The position numbers were made by a program, and so were the translations under genes. The notes beneath the pieces were generated by a model. That model was not told the DNA's origin, searched no databases, and saw nothing but the letters and a program-made list of their open reading frames with translations. From Thiohalocapsa sp. PB-PSB1 (GTDB lineage: Bacteria; Pseudomonadota; Gammaproteobacteria; Chromatiales; Chromatiaceae): a stretch of DNA of 64,000 nt. Of this stretch, positions 37,351-44,439 are shown one piece after another. Within the stretch, counting starts at the first letter, position 1, and every line of letters starts with the position of its first letter. Where the stretch lies: assembly GCA_016745215.1 (NCBI GenBank), contig CP050890.1, positions 3,038,001-3,102,000 on the forward strand, given 5' to 3'.

Positions 37351-38454
37351 TGAGTTTCCATCTTGGGTTGTCGAACGAGAAACGTGCCGAACTGGAAGTT
37401 GAGCTGGAGAGAGCAAGGCAGGTCGGGGATCTGGCGCGGGTGAACCGCGTGCTGTCGATCTTGTTGTTCGCCGATGGCTTTTTTGCCAGTGAGATTGCGC
37501 AGGTTCTGCGGGTCTCCAGCGAAGCCGTACGTGCGTGGTTCAAACGCTATGTGATAGACGGCGTGCGCGGATTGCACTCGAAGAAATCGCCAGGGCGTCC
37601 GCCGAAGCTAAGCAAGACCCAGCGCCTGGAGTTGGCCAAACTCATTGATGAGGGGCCGGCCAAAGCCGGTTTCAACGGCAATTGTTGGCGCAGCCCAATG
37701 ATCCAACAGCTTATCCAGGAGCGCTTCGGTGTGTTTTACAACGTGCGCTACATCAGCGAATTGCTCAAGTCCATGGACTACTCCTACCAGAAAGCGCGGT
37801 TCGTCTCCGATCACCTGGACAGCGAGAAACGTATGCAGTGGCTGAATTGCACATGGCCGACGATCTTGCGGCTTGCGCAGCGCAAGAACGCCTACTTGCT
37901 GTTCGGCGATGAGGCCTCCTTCCCGCAATGGGGAAGCCTCAGCTACACGTGGGCGAAAAAGGGTCAACAGCCGGTCATTGAGACTTCCGGCAAGCGCAAA
38001 GGCTACAAGGTGTTTGGCCTGATCGATTATTTCACTGGCCGCTTCTTCTTCAAGTGCCAGGAAGAGCGTCTCAACTCGGAAACCTATGTCGCCTACCTCA
38101 AAGAGGTGCTCAGCAAGACGCGTAAGCACATCGTGCTTGTCCAGGATGGTGCCCGGTACCACACCAGCGCTCAGACGAAGGCGTTTTTCGAGGAGCACAA
38201 GCAACGCCTGACCGTCTTCAATCTACCCTCTTACTCGCCTGACTACAACCCCATTGAGAAGCTCTGGAAGAAAGTCAAAGAGAACGGAACCCATCTGCAT
38301 TACTTCCCCACCTTCGAATCGCTGAAGGAGAAAGTATAGGAGACGATGTCGTGCTTCGAGAGTGCTAAGAAAGAGGTGCTTTCCCTCTTTGAGATGTACC
38401 GTGCGCTGGCTTAAGGTACCGATTCAATTACCAAAATATTTTTCTGAAAAACTA

Positions 38455-38700
38455 TAGGACGTCTATAGTGGTTTGAATACCCGGCGTGCTGGGGTCGACA
38501 TCGACGGAAACGATCGGAGCAGCGTAAGACGGGACGGCAACGAAGACCGCGGAAAGGAAGAGGAGAAAAGTCAGAAGACTCGAGGACGCAAAAGCGCCGA
38601 GGAAACTCTTGTCTCTCACGTCTCGTTCCATCGCCGCATGATCGTGAACGAGCGTGGATACATAGGCCGCCGCTTCACGTAGCTCCGGGTTGTGAGCCAT
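38455..38700 (-). pseudogene. Cohesin-like/PEP-CTERM protein, 5' fragment
   Basis: Starts ATG 38700 five bases after GAGGAGG. Residues 1-33 are cytoplasmic-type; 34-60 form a signal helix ('LLTFLLFLSAVFVAVPSYAA'), followed by 'PIVSVDVDPSTPGIQTTIDV', the first strand of a cohesin-like domain. The IS630 at 36228-38454 cuts it. The rest of such a domain with a sorting signal lies at 33786-34290 in the same orientation, so both are probably one gene opened by successive insertions. The exact junction cannot be rebuilt. Confidence 0.65.
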
Positions 38701-39309
38701 ATCGCCTCCTCAAAAAAATTTCGTCGAAAATTGAGATCTTGAAAGCGCAGCGAACTCCACAGCGGAAGATGTTTTCTTTGTTACGGTACCACATCGCTTA
38801 CCTCAATACAACTAAGGCTTTTGGTCAGGCTTCCCAGCTTCCGCTGCTTACGTGAGTTTGACGTAAAAAATCGTAAAAAAGGACACCCACCTTGATTGCG
38901 GAGACGCAGAGTACGCAGAGGGGCTAACGTGCATGCGTCCTCTTCTCTGCGTTCTCTGCGTCTCCGCGGTGCATCAAACCTTGCTGAGGAGCCCGCGTAG
39001 GACGGAACGCAGTTTGGCGTTGAGCCGAGAAGACAGTGGCCTACAGGCTTACTCCCGGGAAAGGCGAGGCGCTCCGCGTCCGATCCGCCGGCACCGCCTG
39101 CCGGGTCGCCCTAAGCGGGCTCCTACGCCGACCGGCTCCCAGGGCTCGTAAAGGTCCGCTTGCGGGCGACGCGCCGGCTTTGCAGGCGCCAGTTCAGCGA
39201 CAGCGCCCCGTAGCGACTGCACGTTGGTGGGGATACCTCAGGGTTAGGAACCGATTGTGCGAGTCCTGCGGTCGCGATCCGGGACTGAATCGAGCGATAA
39301 TACCTGGCC
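38701..39309. other. Intergenic region upstream of the cohesin-like gene
   Basis: No supportable gene. Holds the likely promoter of the secreted-protein locus (38701-38830), the motif GTAAAAAAGGACACCCACC at about 38873 that recurs near 42695, the long inverted repeat at 38898-38967, and at 39027-39090 a repeat related to 57515-57572 (complement). Confidence 0.55.
38898..38967. repeat. Long inverted repeat (REP-like hairpin)
   Basis: Arms GCGGAGACGCAGAGTACGCA plus GAG and CTCTGCGTTCTCTGCGTCTC plus CGC are complementary over about 23 bp with one mismatch around a 24-bp loop. No coding role; may act as terminator or REP element. Confidence 0.75.
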
Positions 39310-39405
39310 ATAAAAACCGATCAAGCCATCTATCAACTCTTGTTCATCGGCGCTGAGGCATTCCGGGTGCTGACCGGCGGTCTGCGGCTGTAAGGGCCAT
39401 ATCAG

Positions 39406-40683
39406 CAGGGCAAACGCATCTAAAAATATTTAGAAAACAATGTGTTATGATGGCGAAAATTGAAGATCATATGATTTAATAGAGGGTTATTAAAATGGGA
39501 ATGATCAGACCTATAAATGAAGAGGAAAAAGACACGACAATCGCCGGTCATTTTTCCGATCTGAACGACCCCCGTATCGACAGGACAAAAAGGCATAAGC
39601 TGGCTGATATCATAACGATAGCGATTTGTTCGACGTTATGTATGGGAGAGAGCTGGGATGCGATGGAGGAGTTTGGTCAAACCCATGAACAGTGGTTGCG
39701 GAAGTTTTTGGAATTGCCCAATGGGATTCCCTCGCATGACACGTTCAATCGTGTATTTGCCCGTATTGACCCCGATCAATTCCGAACCTGTTTCATCTCC
39801 TGGGTGAAGTCGATAGAGCCGAAGTTTGATGGGGATATTATACCGATCGATGGGAAAACGGTGCGCAGATCTCATGATAGAGCTAATGGAAATAAGGCAA
39901 TTCACATGGTGAGTGCGTGGGCTTGTCACTCATCGCTCGTATTGGGTCAACTCAAGACCGAAGAAAAATCAAATGAAATTACAGCGATACCGAAATTGTT
40001 GGATTTACTGGAGATCAAAGGCTGTGTAGTCAGTATCGACGCGATGGGATGCCAAAAGAAGATTGCGGAGAAAATTGTTGAAAAACAAGCAGATTGGGTA
40101 TTTTCTTTGAAAGGAAACCAGAGCACTTTTCATCAAGATGTCATCGCTTGGTTCGAATCGGTCGATCTCGACCAATGCTGCCGGGATGCGAGTGTTTTTC
40201 TTGAAACGAAAGAGAAAAACCATGGTCGCCTGGAGACGCGTCGGTATTATTATTTCACTGATCATTCCTTAGGGCATTACGCCGAACAATGGAAAGGTTT
40301 CCGGGGTATCGGGATGGTAGAGTCGATTCGAGATGATGGAAAAAAAGTAACCACGGACCGGCGCTATTTTATTGCTAGCCTGTCAGGCGATGTTAAACGA
40401 TTTGCCCAAGCGGTTCGCTCTCATTGGGGAATTGAGAATTCACTGCATTGGGTTTTGGATGTGTCCTTTTCCGAAGATGCCAATCGAACGCGAAAAGGTC
40501 ATGCACCTGAAAACTATGCCATCCTACGACATATTGCACTCAATATTCTCAGGAAAGATACGACCTCAAAGAAAAGCATTAAATTAAAGCGACTCCGTGC
40601 CGGCTGGGATACGGATTATCTTGAGCAGTTACTTGATGTCCTACAAGCGGCCTAAAATGGGAAATTTAGATGCGTTTGCCCTG
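39406..40683 (+). mobile_element. ISAs1-family element
   Basis: 1,278 bp with perfect 19-bp inverted ends CAGGGCAAACGCATCTAAA / TTTAGATGCGTTTGCCCTG and a perfect 10-bp target duplication GCCATATCAG (39396-39405 and 40684-40693), as expected for ISAs1. Confidence 0.93.
39495..40655 (+). CDS. ISAs1-family transposase
   Basis: 386 residues, intact. 'FSDLNDPRIDRTKRHKLADI' and 'GIPSHDTFNRVFARIDP' at the N-terminus; catalytic Asp in 'IIPIDGKTVRRS', Asp in 'GCVVSIDAMGCQKKIAE', Glu region 'RSHWGIENSLHWVLDVSF' with 'EDANRTRKGHAPEN' after it. Base composition is AT-richer than the host region. Confidence 0.93.
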   Translation: MGMIRPINEEEKDTTIAGHFSDLNDPRIDRTKRHKLADIITIAICSTLCMGESWDAMEEFGQTHEQWLRKFLELPNGIPSHDTFNRVFARIDPDQFRTCFISWVKSIEPKFDGDIIPIDGKTVRRSHDRANGNKAIHMVSAWACHSSLVLGQLKTEEKSNEITAIPKLLDLLEIKGCVVSIDAMGCQKKIAEKIVEKQADWVFSLKGNQSTFHQDVIAWFESVDLDQCCRDASVFLETKEKNHGRLETRRYYYFTDHSLGHYAEQWKGFRGIGMVESIRDDGKKVTTDRRYFIASLSGDVKRFAQAVRSHWGIENSLHWVLDVSFSEDANRTRKGHAPENYAILRHIALNILRKDTTSKKSIKLKRLRAGWDTDYLEQLLDVLQAA

Positions 40684-41533
40684 GCCATATCAGTTCCGTT
40701 CTGTCACCTTCAAGGCACTGGAGCGGCGTGCCGATGGCGTGTTCGAGCCTGCGGGCCAGGATGCGCCGGTGTATGTGGTCGAATTTCAGGCGCAGCCGGT
40801 CGCCTCCGCCTGGTACAACCTGTTAACCGAAGTTGACCTGATTGGCGAGCAGCGCCCGAGCGCCGATATCCGCGGGGTTCTGATTTTCTTACATGAACAA
40901 GATAATCCCGGTCCGCCGCCGGGGCTCGCCGACGCCGAATCGCTGTTCAAGGCGGTGTATTTGAACCGATTTCTGCCGGAGCTGTTGGCGCAAGAGCCCA
41001 GCAACCCATTCGTCGTCGTGCTGGTGCCGCTTGTGGTCGAGCGCGATGAGGAACTGAAGGCGCAGGTGCCGCACATTTGGCAAACCATCCAATCCGCCCC
41101 ACTGCCAGAGCCGATCCGCGAGCGGCTCGAGGAAGTGCTGCAATTCTGGCTGTTCGAACGTTTCCGCTCCCTGAGCGCGAAGGAGATTGCATCTATGATC
41201 AGGCATTTAACCCCGTTGGAAGAGACCCGTGCCTATCAAGAGATTTTTGCCGAGGGCAAGGCCGATACATTGCAACGACTACTCCGCCGCCGCTTCGGCG
41301 CCGTGCCGGACTGGGCCGAGCAACGCATCGCCGCGGCCTCCACCGAGCAGCTCGATGCCTGGCTCGACGGCATTTTCGACGCCGGCAGTGTCGCCGGGCT
41401 GCTTGGGCCGGCTGACCTGACCGACCTATACGTACGCGAACGCGAGCAGGACAAGAATGACAATGACATCGCAGCTCGTGCCGAGGCTTTGAATTGGTGT
41501 CCTTTTTCTTATTTCTTAGCTGCTTTTTCTTAG

Positions 41534-41813
41534 CCAACTGGAAGCGCCGGCTTACTGGGAGCGCCGGCTTTCCAGCCGGCCTACTGGGAGCGCTGGCTGT
41601 AAAAAATGTACTTTGATTGTGAAGTAAAGTGGATGTCCCTTTTCTTTTTTTTACCTTTTCTTTTTTATTTTAATTGTCAAGTAAAGTGGGTGTCCTTTTT
41701 CTATTCATCCCTTTTCTATTCATTTTTCTATCGATTTCCGGTTCAACAAACACGTCCAGCAAGTGCTGGACAGTTCGCCGTATTCCTTCTTCTTATACTT
41801 CGGCCGCTTCTCC
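41534..41813. other. Repeat-rich intergenic stretch
   Basis: Contains a REP-like palindrome (AGCGCCGGCTTTCCAGCCGG at about 41562) related to that at 46590, two copies of 'AAAGTGGRTGTCC' followed by T-rich tracts (about 41626 and 41681), and no gene. The T-rich copies are complements of the GGACACCCAC motif seen at 38873 and 42700. Confidence 0.55.
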
Positions 41814-41936
41814 CGGCCTTGTTCATAACTCCGACCAACTGACGAGCGGGTGCGTGGGGCTTTTCCGTAGAACGTTGATTTTAAATATAAAATACCGGGG
41901 AGCTCGAAGTCTTGGCCGAGCTTGTGAACAAGGCCC
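41814..41936. mobile_element. MITE, GGGCCTTG family, beside an attC site
   Basis: 123 bp, ends CGGCCTTGTTCATAACTCCG and the complement-like CGAGCTTGTGAACAAGGCCC. A perfect 6-bp target duplication TTCTCC flanks it (41808-41813; 41937-41942). It is closely similar to the element at 43512 and shares ends with the IS at 44440. Sits directly against the R' end of the attC at 41941. Confidence 0.88.
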
Positions 41937-41940
41937 TTCT

Positions 41941-42025
41941 CCCTAACGCCAAAAAACACCGGACCCAAAACTGTAGCGACGAAGGAGCGAAGGTTTCGGG
42001 GTCCGTCTGATTTGCCTTGTTATGC
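41941..42025 (-). other. attC recombination site (integron cassette), kinase cassette
   Basis: On the minus strand: GCATAAC (R'') ... GTTAGGG (R'), 85 bp. Inner arms CGGACCCCGAAAC and GTTTTGGGTCCGG are complementary with a short loop-outs pattern typical of attC, and a second stem CTTCGCTCCTTCG lies between. The stop codon of the kinase gene lies inside R'', as in real cassettes. Confidence 0.72.
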
Positions 42026-42514
42026 ATTTACCCTACACCCATTCACAAGTTCATCCTGGTCTGGTGCTTCAAACCTCGACTCCATAAAATTGAACATCAT
42101 ATCGGTGACTTCGAAAGAATAAACGCTGGGGTCTTTCTCTGCATTTCGTCTTGCTATACGCCCCTTACGGATCTCCTTTGGTGCGTCCAAGTAGTGTACC
42201 TCAGGGTTTATATCTAATTTCTTGGCCCGACCAACAAACTCTTCTCTCTGTGCTTTCGTTGTAAAGCCTAAATCCAAGACTACATGTCCATCGAGCGCTA
42301 AAACTTGCTCACTGATATGCCATATTTGTTCACAGCATCGATTTACCCGCTCAATCATCCACGCATAGTCAAGCGAAACCATATCTTTCGAGAACAATGT
42401 CTGCATCCACGGATCGATCGAAAACCTAATTGCCCCTATTTCTTTAGAAAGGGAGAGTGAATAAGTTGTTTTACCTACACCTGTGGGGCCACAAACTAGA
42501 ATAAGTCTTGCCAT
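42020..42514 (-). CDS. P-loop AAA/zeta-toxin-like kinase in a gene cassette
   Basis: 164 residues from the ATG at 42514. Walker A 'LVCGPTGVGKTTYSLSL' at residues 5-21; 'RFSIDPWMQTLF' after it carries the substrate-side Asp; 'GHVVLDLGFTTKAQREEF' is a Walker B-like strand; the lid has 'RKGRIARRNAEKD'. This layout fits small-molecule or zeta-toxin-type kinases (AAA_33). Substrate unknown. It lies between two attC sites and is more AT-rich than the chromosome, as cassettes usually are. A longer N-terminal extension in frame is low-complexity and rejected. Confidence 0.8.
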   Translation of the reverse strand: MARLILVCGPTGVGKTTYSLSLSKEIGAIRFSIDPWMQTLFSKDMVSLDYAWMIERVNRCCEQIWHISEQVLALDGHVVLDLGFTTKAQREEFVGRAKKLDINPEVHYLDAPKEIRKGRIARRNAEKDPSVYSFEVTDMMFNFMESRFEAPDQDELVNGCRVNA

Positions 42515-42535
42515 ATAACTCGGATCTCTATTTAT

Positions 42536-42603
42536 GCATAACAGTGTATTCGTATGCACGCAAATCGAACAGTTCGCTTGCATGTAGGATAAGTTCGTTA
42601 GGT
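42536..42603 (-). other. attC site upstream of the kinase cassette
   Basis: On the minus strand ACCTAAC (R'') ... GTTATGC (R'), 68 bp, with inner complementary arms ATGCAAGCG and TGCGTGCAT. The R' is followed 28 bases later by the kinase ATG, the expected cassette layout. The cassette that should precede it is replaced by repeats. Confidence 0.62.
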
Positions 42604-42624
42604 TGCGTGCATGACAAACCATGT

Positions 42625-42712
42625 AGCTTACGTGTAAAAAACGCGTAAAAAAGAACGCGTAAAAAAAGGACACCCGCGTAAAAAAACGCGTAAAAAAAGC
42701 GTAAAAAAAGGA
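42625..42712. repeat. Tandem GCGTAAAAAA units with GGACACCCAC motifs
   Basis: Irregular direct repeats of (A)CGCGTAAAAAA, with AAAAAAAGGACACCC occurring twice (about 42663 and 42698). The same motif is at 38873 and, complemented, at 41680. Resembles border sequences of RAYT/REP systems. No gene. Confidence 0.6.
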
Positions 42713-42769
42713 CACCCACTTTGATTACGCGATTGCGCATAATTAACTCAATTGAATTATTTGTAACCT

Positions 42770-43275
42770 TCAATTAGAAGAATGAATTCTATATTCATTC
42801 GGTCCAAATGAATCAATGATATTTCTCAGGGTCGCCTTGAGATTGGATATGCTTTCATAAGCCGAGATGGGTATCCATTCGTATTTGATTTTTCTCCACA
42901 AAATTTCGATCAAATTCAGTTCCGGTGAATATGTGTACAGAAAGTAGAGCGTCATGCCCCGGCGATCCCATTCCTCCATTTTAGCTGCTACAGCCTTGCT
43001 TCTATGAATTGAAGCGTTATCCAAAACCACAACTGCGGGACGTTCGAGGCTCTCGCAGAATGCGTCCATGATGTCGATCACGACATCGCTATTCACGGAT
43101 CCTTCCTGTTCGAAAGCTGCGAGTGTATCACCCGTAGAATTCATGAAACCCAAGATGTTGATCCGTTTCGAACGGGAGGCGGGAATACCCAAGGTGCCGT
43201 CTCTTCCGATATCTTGCCAAGCGTATGGCACATACGGATCCAAGCTCAATCCGGACTCGTCGAAGTAATATAGTC
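42770..43275 (-). pseudogene. IS630-family transposase fragment (C-terminal)
   Basis: Translation from about 43275: 'YYFDESGLSLDPYVPYAWQD', later 'PAVVVLDNASIHRSKAV' (Asp) and 'YTYSPELNLIEILWRKIKYE' (Glu). This is the DDE half of an IS630 transposase; the N-terminal half is missing. Different subgroup from the two larger IS630 elements in this window. Confidence 0.82.
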
Positions 43276-43299
43276 ATTTAATGTGATATCCCGACATGT

Positions 43300-43760
43300 T
43301 TATTGCGCAGCATATTGCGTTTCGGGAAGATGGAAAAATGATATCACGCGTTTAACGCGATGCTGCAAAGATCTTAACGTAGAATGCACGCGCTTCTTTA
43401 AGTCACGCTTGTTCTTGATCGGTTGTCGGCCAAGCCGCTTGTCCTTTATTTCTTCCCACACATGCTCATCGGGATTACGCTCCGGGCTATAAGCGGGTAG
43501 GTAGCAAAGGCGGGCCTTGTTCATAACTCCGACCAACTGACGAGCGGGTGCTTGTGGCGTTTCCGTAAGACTTTGGTTATAAAGTTAAAATACTGGGGCG
43601 TTCGAGGCTAACCCCAAGCCTTGGCCGAGCTTATGAACAAGGCCCAAAGGCGGATTTGACGCCGATGACGCCATATAAAGATACGAATCATTTTCGAACG
43701 GTGAAAGGACGCTCGATCAACGATGAGAATGAGGGGCCGATCTAGGGTGTTCAATTTGGC
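43300..43760 (-). pseudogene. Second IS630-type transposase fragment, interrupted by a MITE
   Basis: The 5' side (43760-43646) reads 'PLILIVDRASFHRSKMIRI' and 'WRHRRQI'. After removing 43512-43645 and one AAAGGC it continues 'RLCYLPAYSPERNPDEHVWE' then 'RLGRQPIKNKRDLKKRVHST'. Only the last third of the gene remains. Shows that the MITE entered after the transposase gene had been laid down. Confidence 0.8.
43512..43645. mobile_element. MITE, GGGCCTTG family, in an IS630 fragment
   Basis: 134 bp. Ends GGGCCTTGTTCATAACTCCG and the complement of GGGCCTTGTTCATAAGCTCG; perfect 6-bp target duplication AAAGGC (43506-43511; 43646-43651). The first 35 bases match the copy at 41814 almost exactly. Confidence 0.9.
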
Positions 43761-43923
43761 CTTCTTCACGCACTTTCCGCTCCCGCAGATCTGTGTGCAG
43801 CGCCTGGATAGACGGAGGGCGTAAGGCGTTGATATATAGATGAATACAGTTCAGTCGGTGATGCAAGGAAACTGTGTGAGTCGGGCCAAGCCAGGACCGT
43901 CCAGATTGAACTACCTACAGCGC

Positions 43924-43973
43924 ACCTAACGCTGGAAATAACCCGCTTGTCGGTTTGATGTGATTTGTTAGGC
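43924..43973 (-). other. attC-like site, protease cassette
   Basis: On the minus strand GCCTAAC (R'', fits RYYYAAC) ... GTTAGGT (R', fits GTTRRRY), 50 bp, shorter than most attC sites. The inner stem is weak (AACC/GGTT). The protease stop TAA lies within R''. Confidence 0.58.
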
Positions 43974-44348
43974 TTTTCTTTTCACTAGCTTAAGACGAGT
44001 CGCTGGCAATCTTTTTAAGCGCTGGCTTTGCGGATCTACCTCGATTCCTACAGATTCAAGAGCGGTAACGCCAAGAATCGGTTCAACGCCTGTGTCACCA
44101 AAAATTATAGTACCACCAACAAGATCACCCATAAATTCAATATCAGCAGTCGTGATATCCATCTTGATCTCTCTACCATCAGCAAGTTCGTAAATCCTTT
44201 GTGCTTTTGGTGCAAGTCCTATGCTTTCAAGGTGTTCTCTTGGAACGAGACAGTCAATTGCTCCAGTGTCCACTAAAAAAAGACCCTCCCAGCTATTGTC
44301 TGGTTCTGCTGGATTTCGAATTGTAACAGTTACATGAGTTGCACCCAT
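43968..44348 (-). CDS. Retropepsin-like aspartic protease (clan AA) in a gene cassette
   Basis: 126 residues; AGGATG precedes the ATG by about six bases. Active-site motif 'GLFLVDTGAIDCLVPREHL' (residues 22-40) with Asp-Thr-Gly, and the downstream 'PILGVTALESVGIEVD' that closes the half-fold of single-lobe retropepsins. It would act as a homodimer. No signal peptide. Small soluble clan AA proteases of this size are widespread in bacteria with unknown substrates. Its stop lies in an attC-like site and a GTTAGGC (minus strand, 44410-44416) lies before it, so it is probably a mobile cassette. Confidence 0.82.
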   Translation of the reverse strand: MGATHVTVTIRNPAEPDNSWEGLFLVDTGAIDCLVPREHLESIGLAPKAQRIYELADGREIKMDITTADIEFMGDLVGGTIIFGDTGVEPILGVTALESVGIEVDPQSQRLKRLPATRLKLVKRKA

Positions 44349-44409
44349 AATTTCATCCTATTCGGAAAAAGCCATAGGCATTTTGACATTGACCCCGAAT
44401 TCAGTAGAT

Positions 44410-44439
44410 AGCCTAACATTAGACGCAGCCCGCGCCGGA
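44410..44439 (-). other. Half attC site cut by an insertion sequence
   Basis: On the minus strand CGTCTAATGTTAGGC ends in a good R' (GTTAGGC), 62 bases before the protease start. The sequence before it (CCGGCGCGGGCTG) looks like an L' arm, but the IS at 44440 removes the other half. Confidence 0.45.

Larger units (their letters stand above)
36351..38414 (+). pseudogene. IS630-family transposase, split by IS5 and with a nonsense codon
   Basis: The original ATG is at 36351 (AGGAG upstream). After ATGTTGA the IS5 intervenes, and at 37354 the frame resumes as 'FHLGLSNEKRAELEVELERA'. Conserved parts: 'YLLFGDEASFPQWGSLSYTW' (Asp), 'IVLVQDGARYHTSAQ' (Asp) and 'SPDYNPIEKLWKKVKENGTH' (Glu). A TAG at 38337-38339 cuts off the last 24 residues, which remain readable ('ETMSCFESAKKEVLSLFEM' plus YRALA). 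Confidence 0.85.
36228..38454 (+). mobile_element. IS630-family element split by IS5
   Basis: Ends TAGACTTTCAGAAAATGTTT and the complement of TAGTTTTTCAGAAAAATATT form imperfect inverted repeats, each next to a TA (36226-36227; 38455-38456). The left end lies before the IS5 and the right end after the transposase frame, so IS5 sits inside it. The ends resemble those of the IS630 at 31771. Confidence 0.8.
39310..41533 (+). pseudogene. DUF2887/DUF4351-type (Rpn-like) protein, multiply disabled and split by ISAs1
   Basis: The 5' part reads 'KTDQAIYQLLFIGAEAFRVL' and 'TGGLRL' after an ATA where an ATG is expected. A TAA follows directly before 'GPYQ', and then the ISAs1 intervenes. After it: 'YQFRSVTFKALERRADGVFE', 'VYVVEFQAQPVASAWYNLL' and later 'EGKADTLQRLLRRRFGAVPD', which resemble the nuclease-like DUF2887 and the C-terminal DUF4351 of mobile-element-associated proteins. 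Three independent lesions: lost start, nonsense codon, IS. Confidence 0.65.

Noticed and set aside
39030..39200. Possible small gene near the inverted repeat at 38898
   Set aside because: All frames give Arg/Pro-rich translations typical of GC-rich non-coding DNA; part of the stretch is a dispersed repeat.
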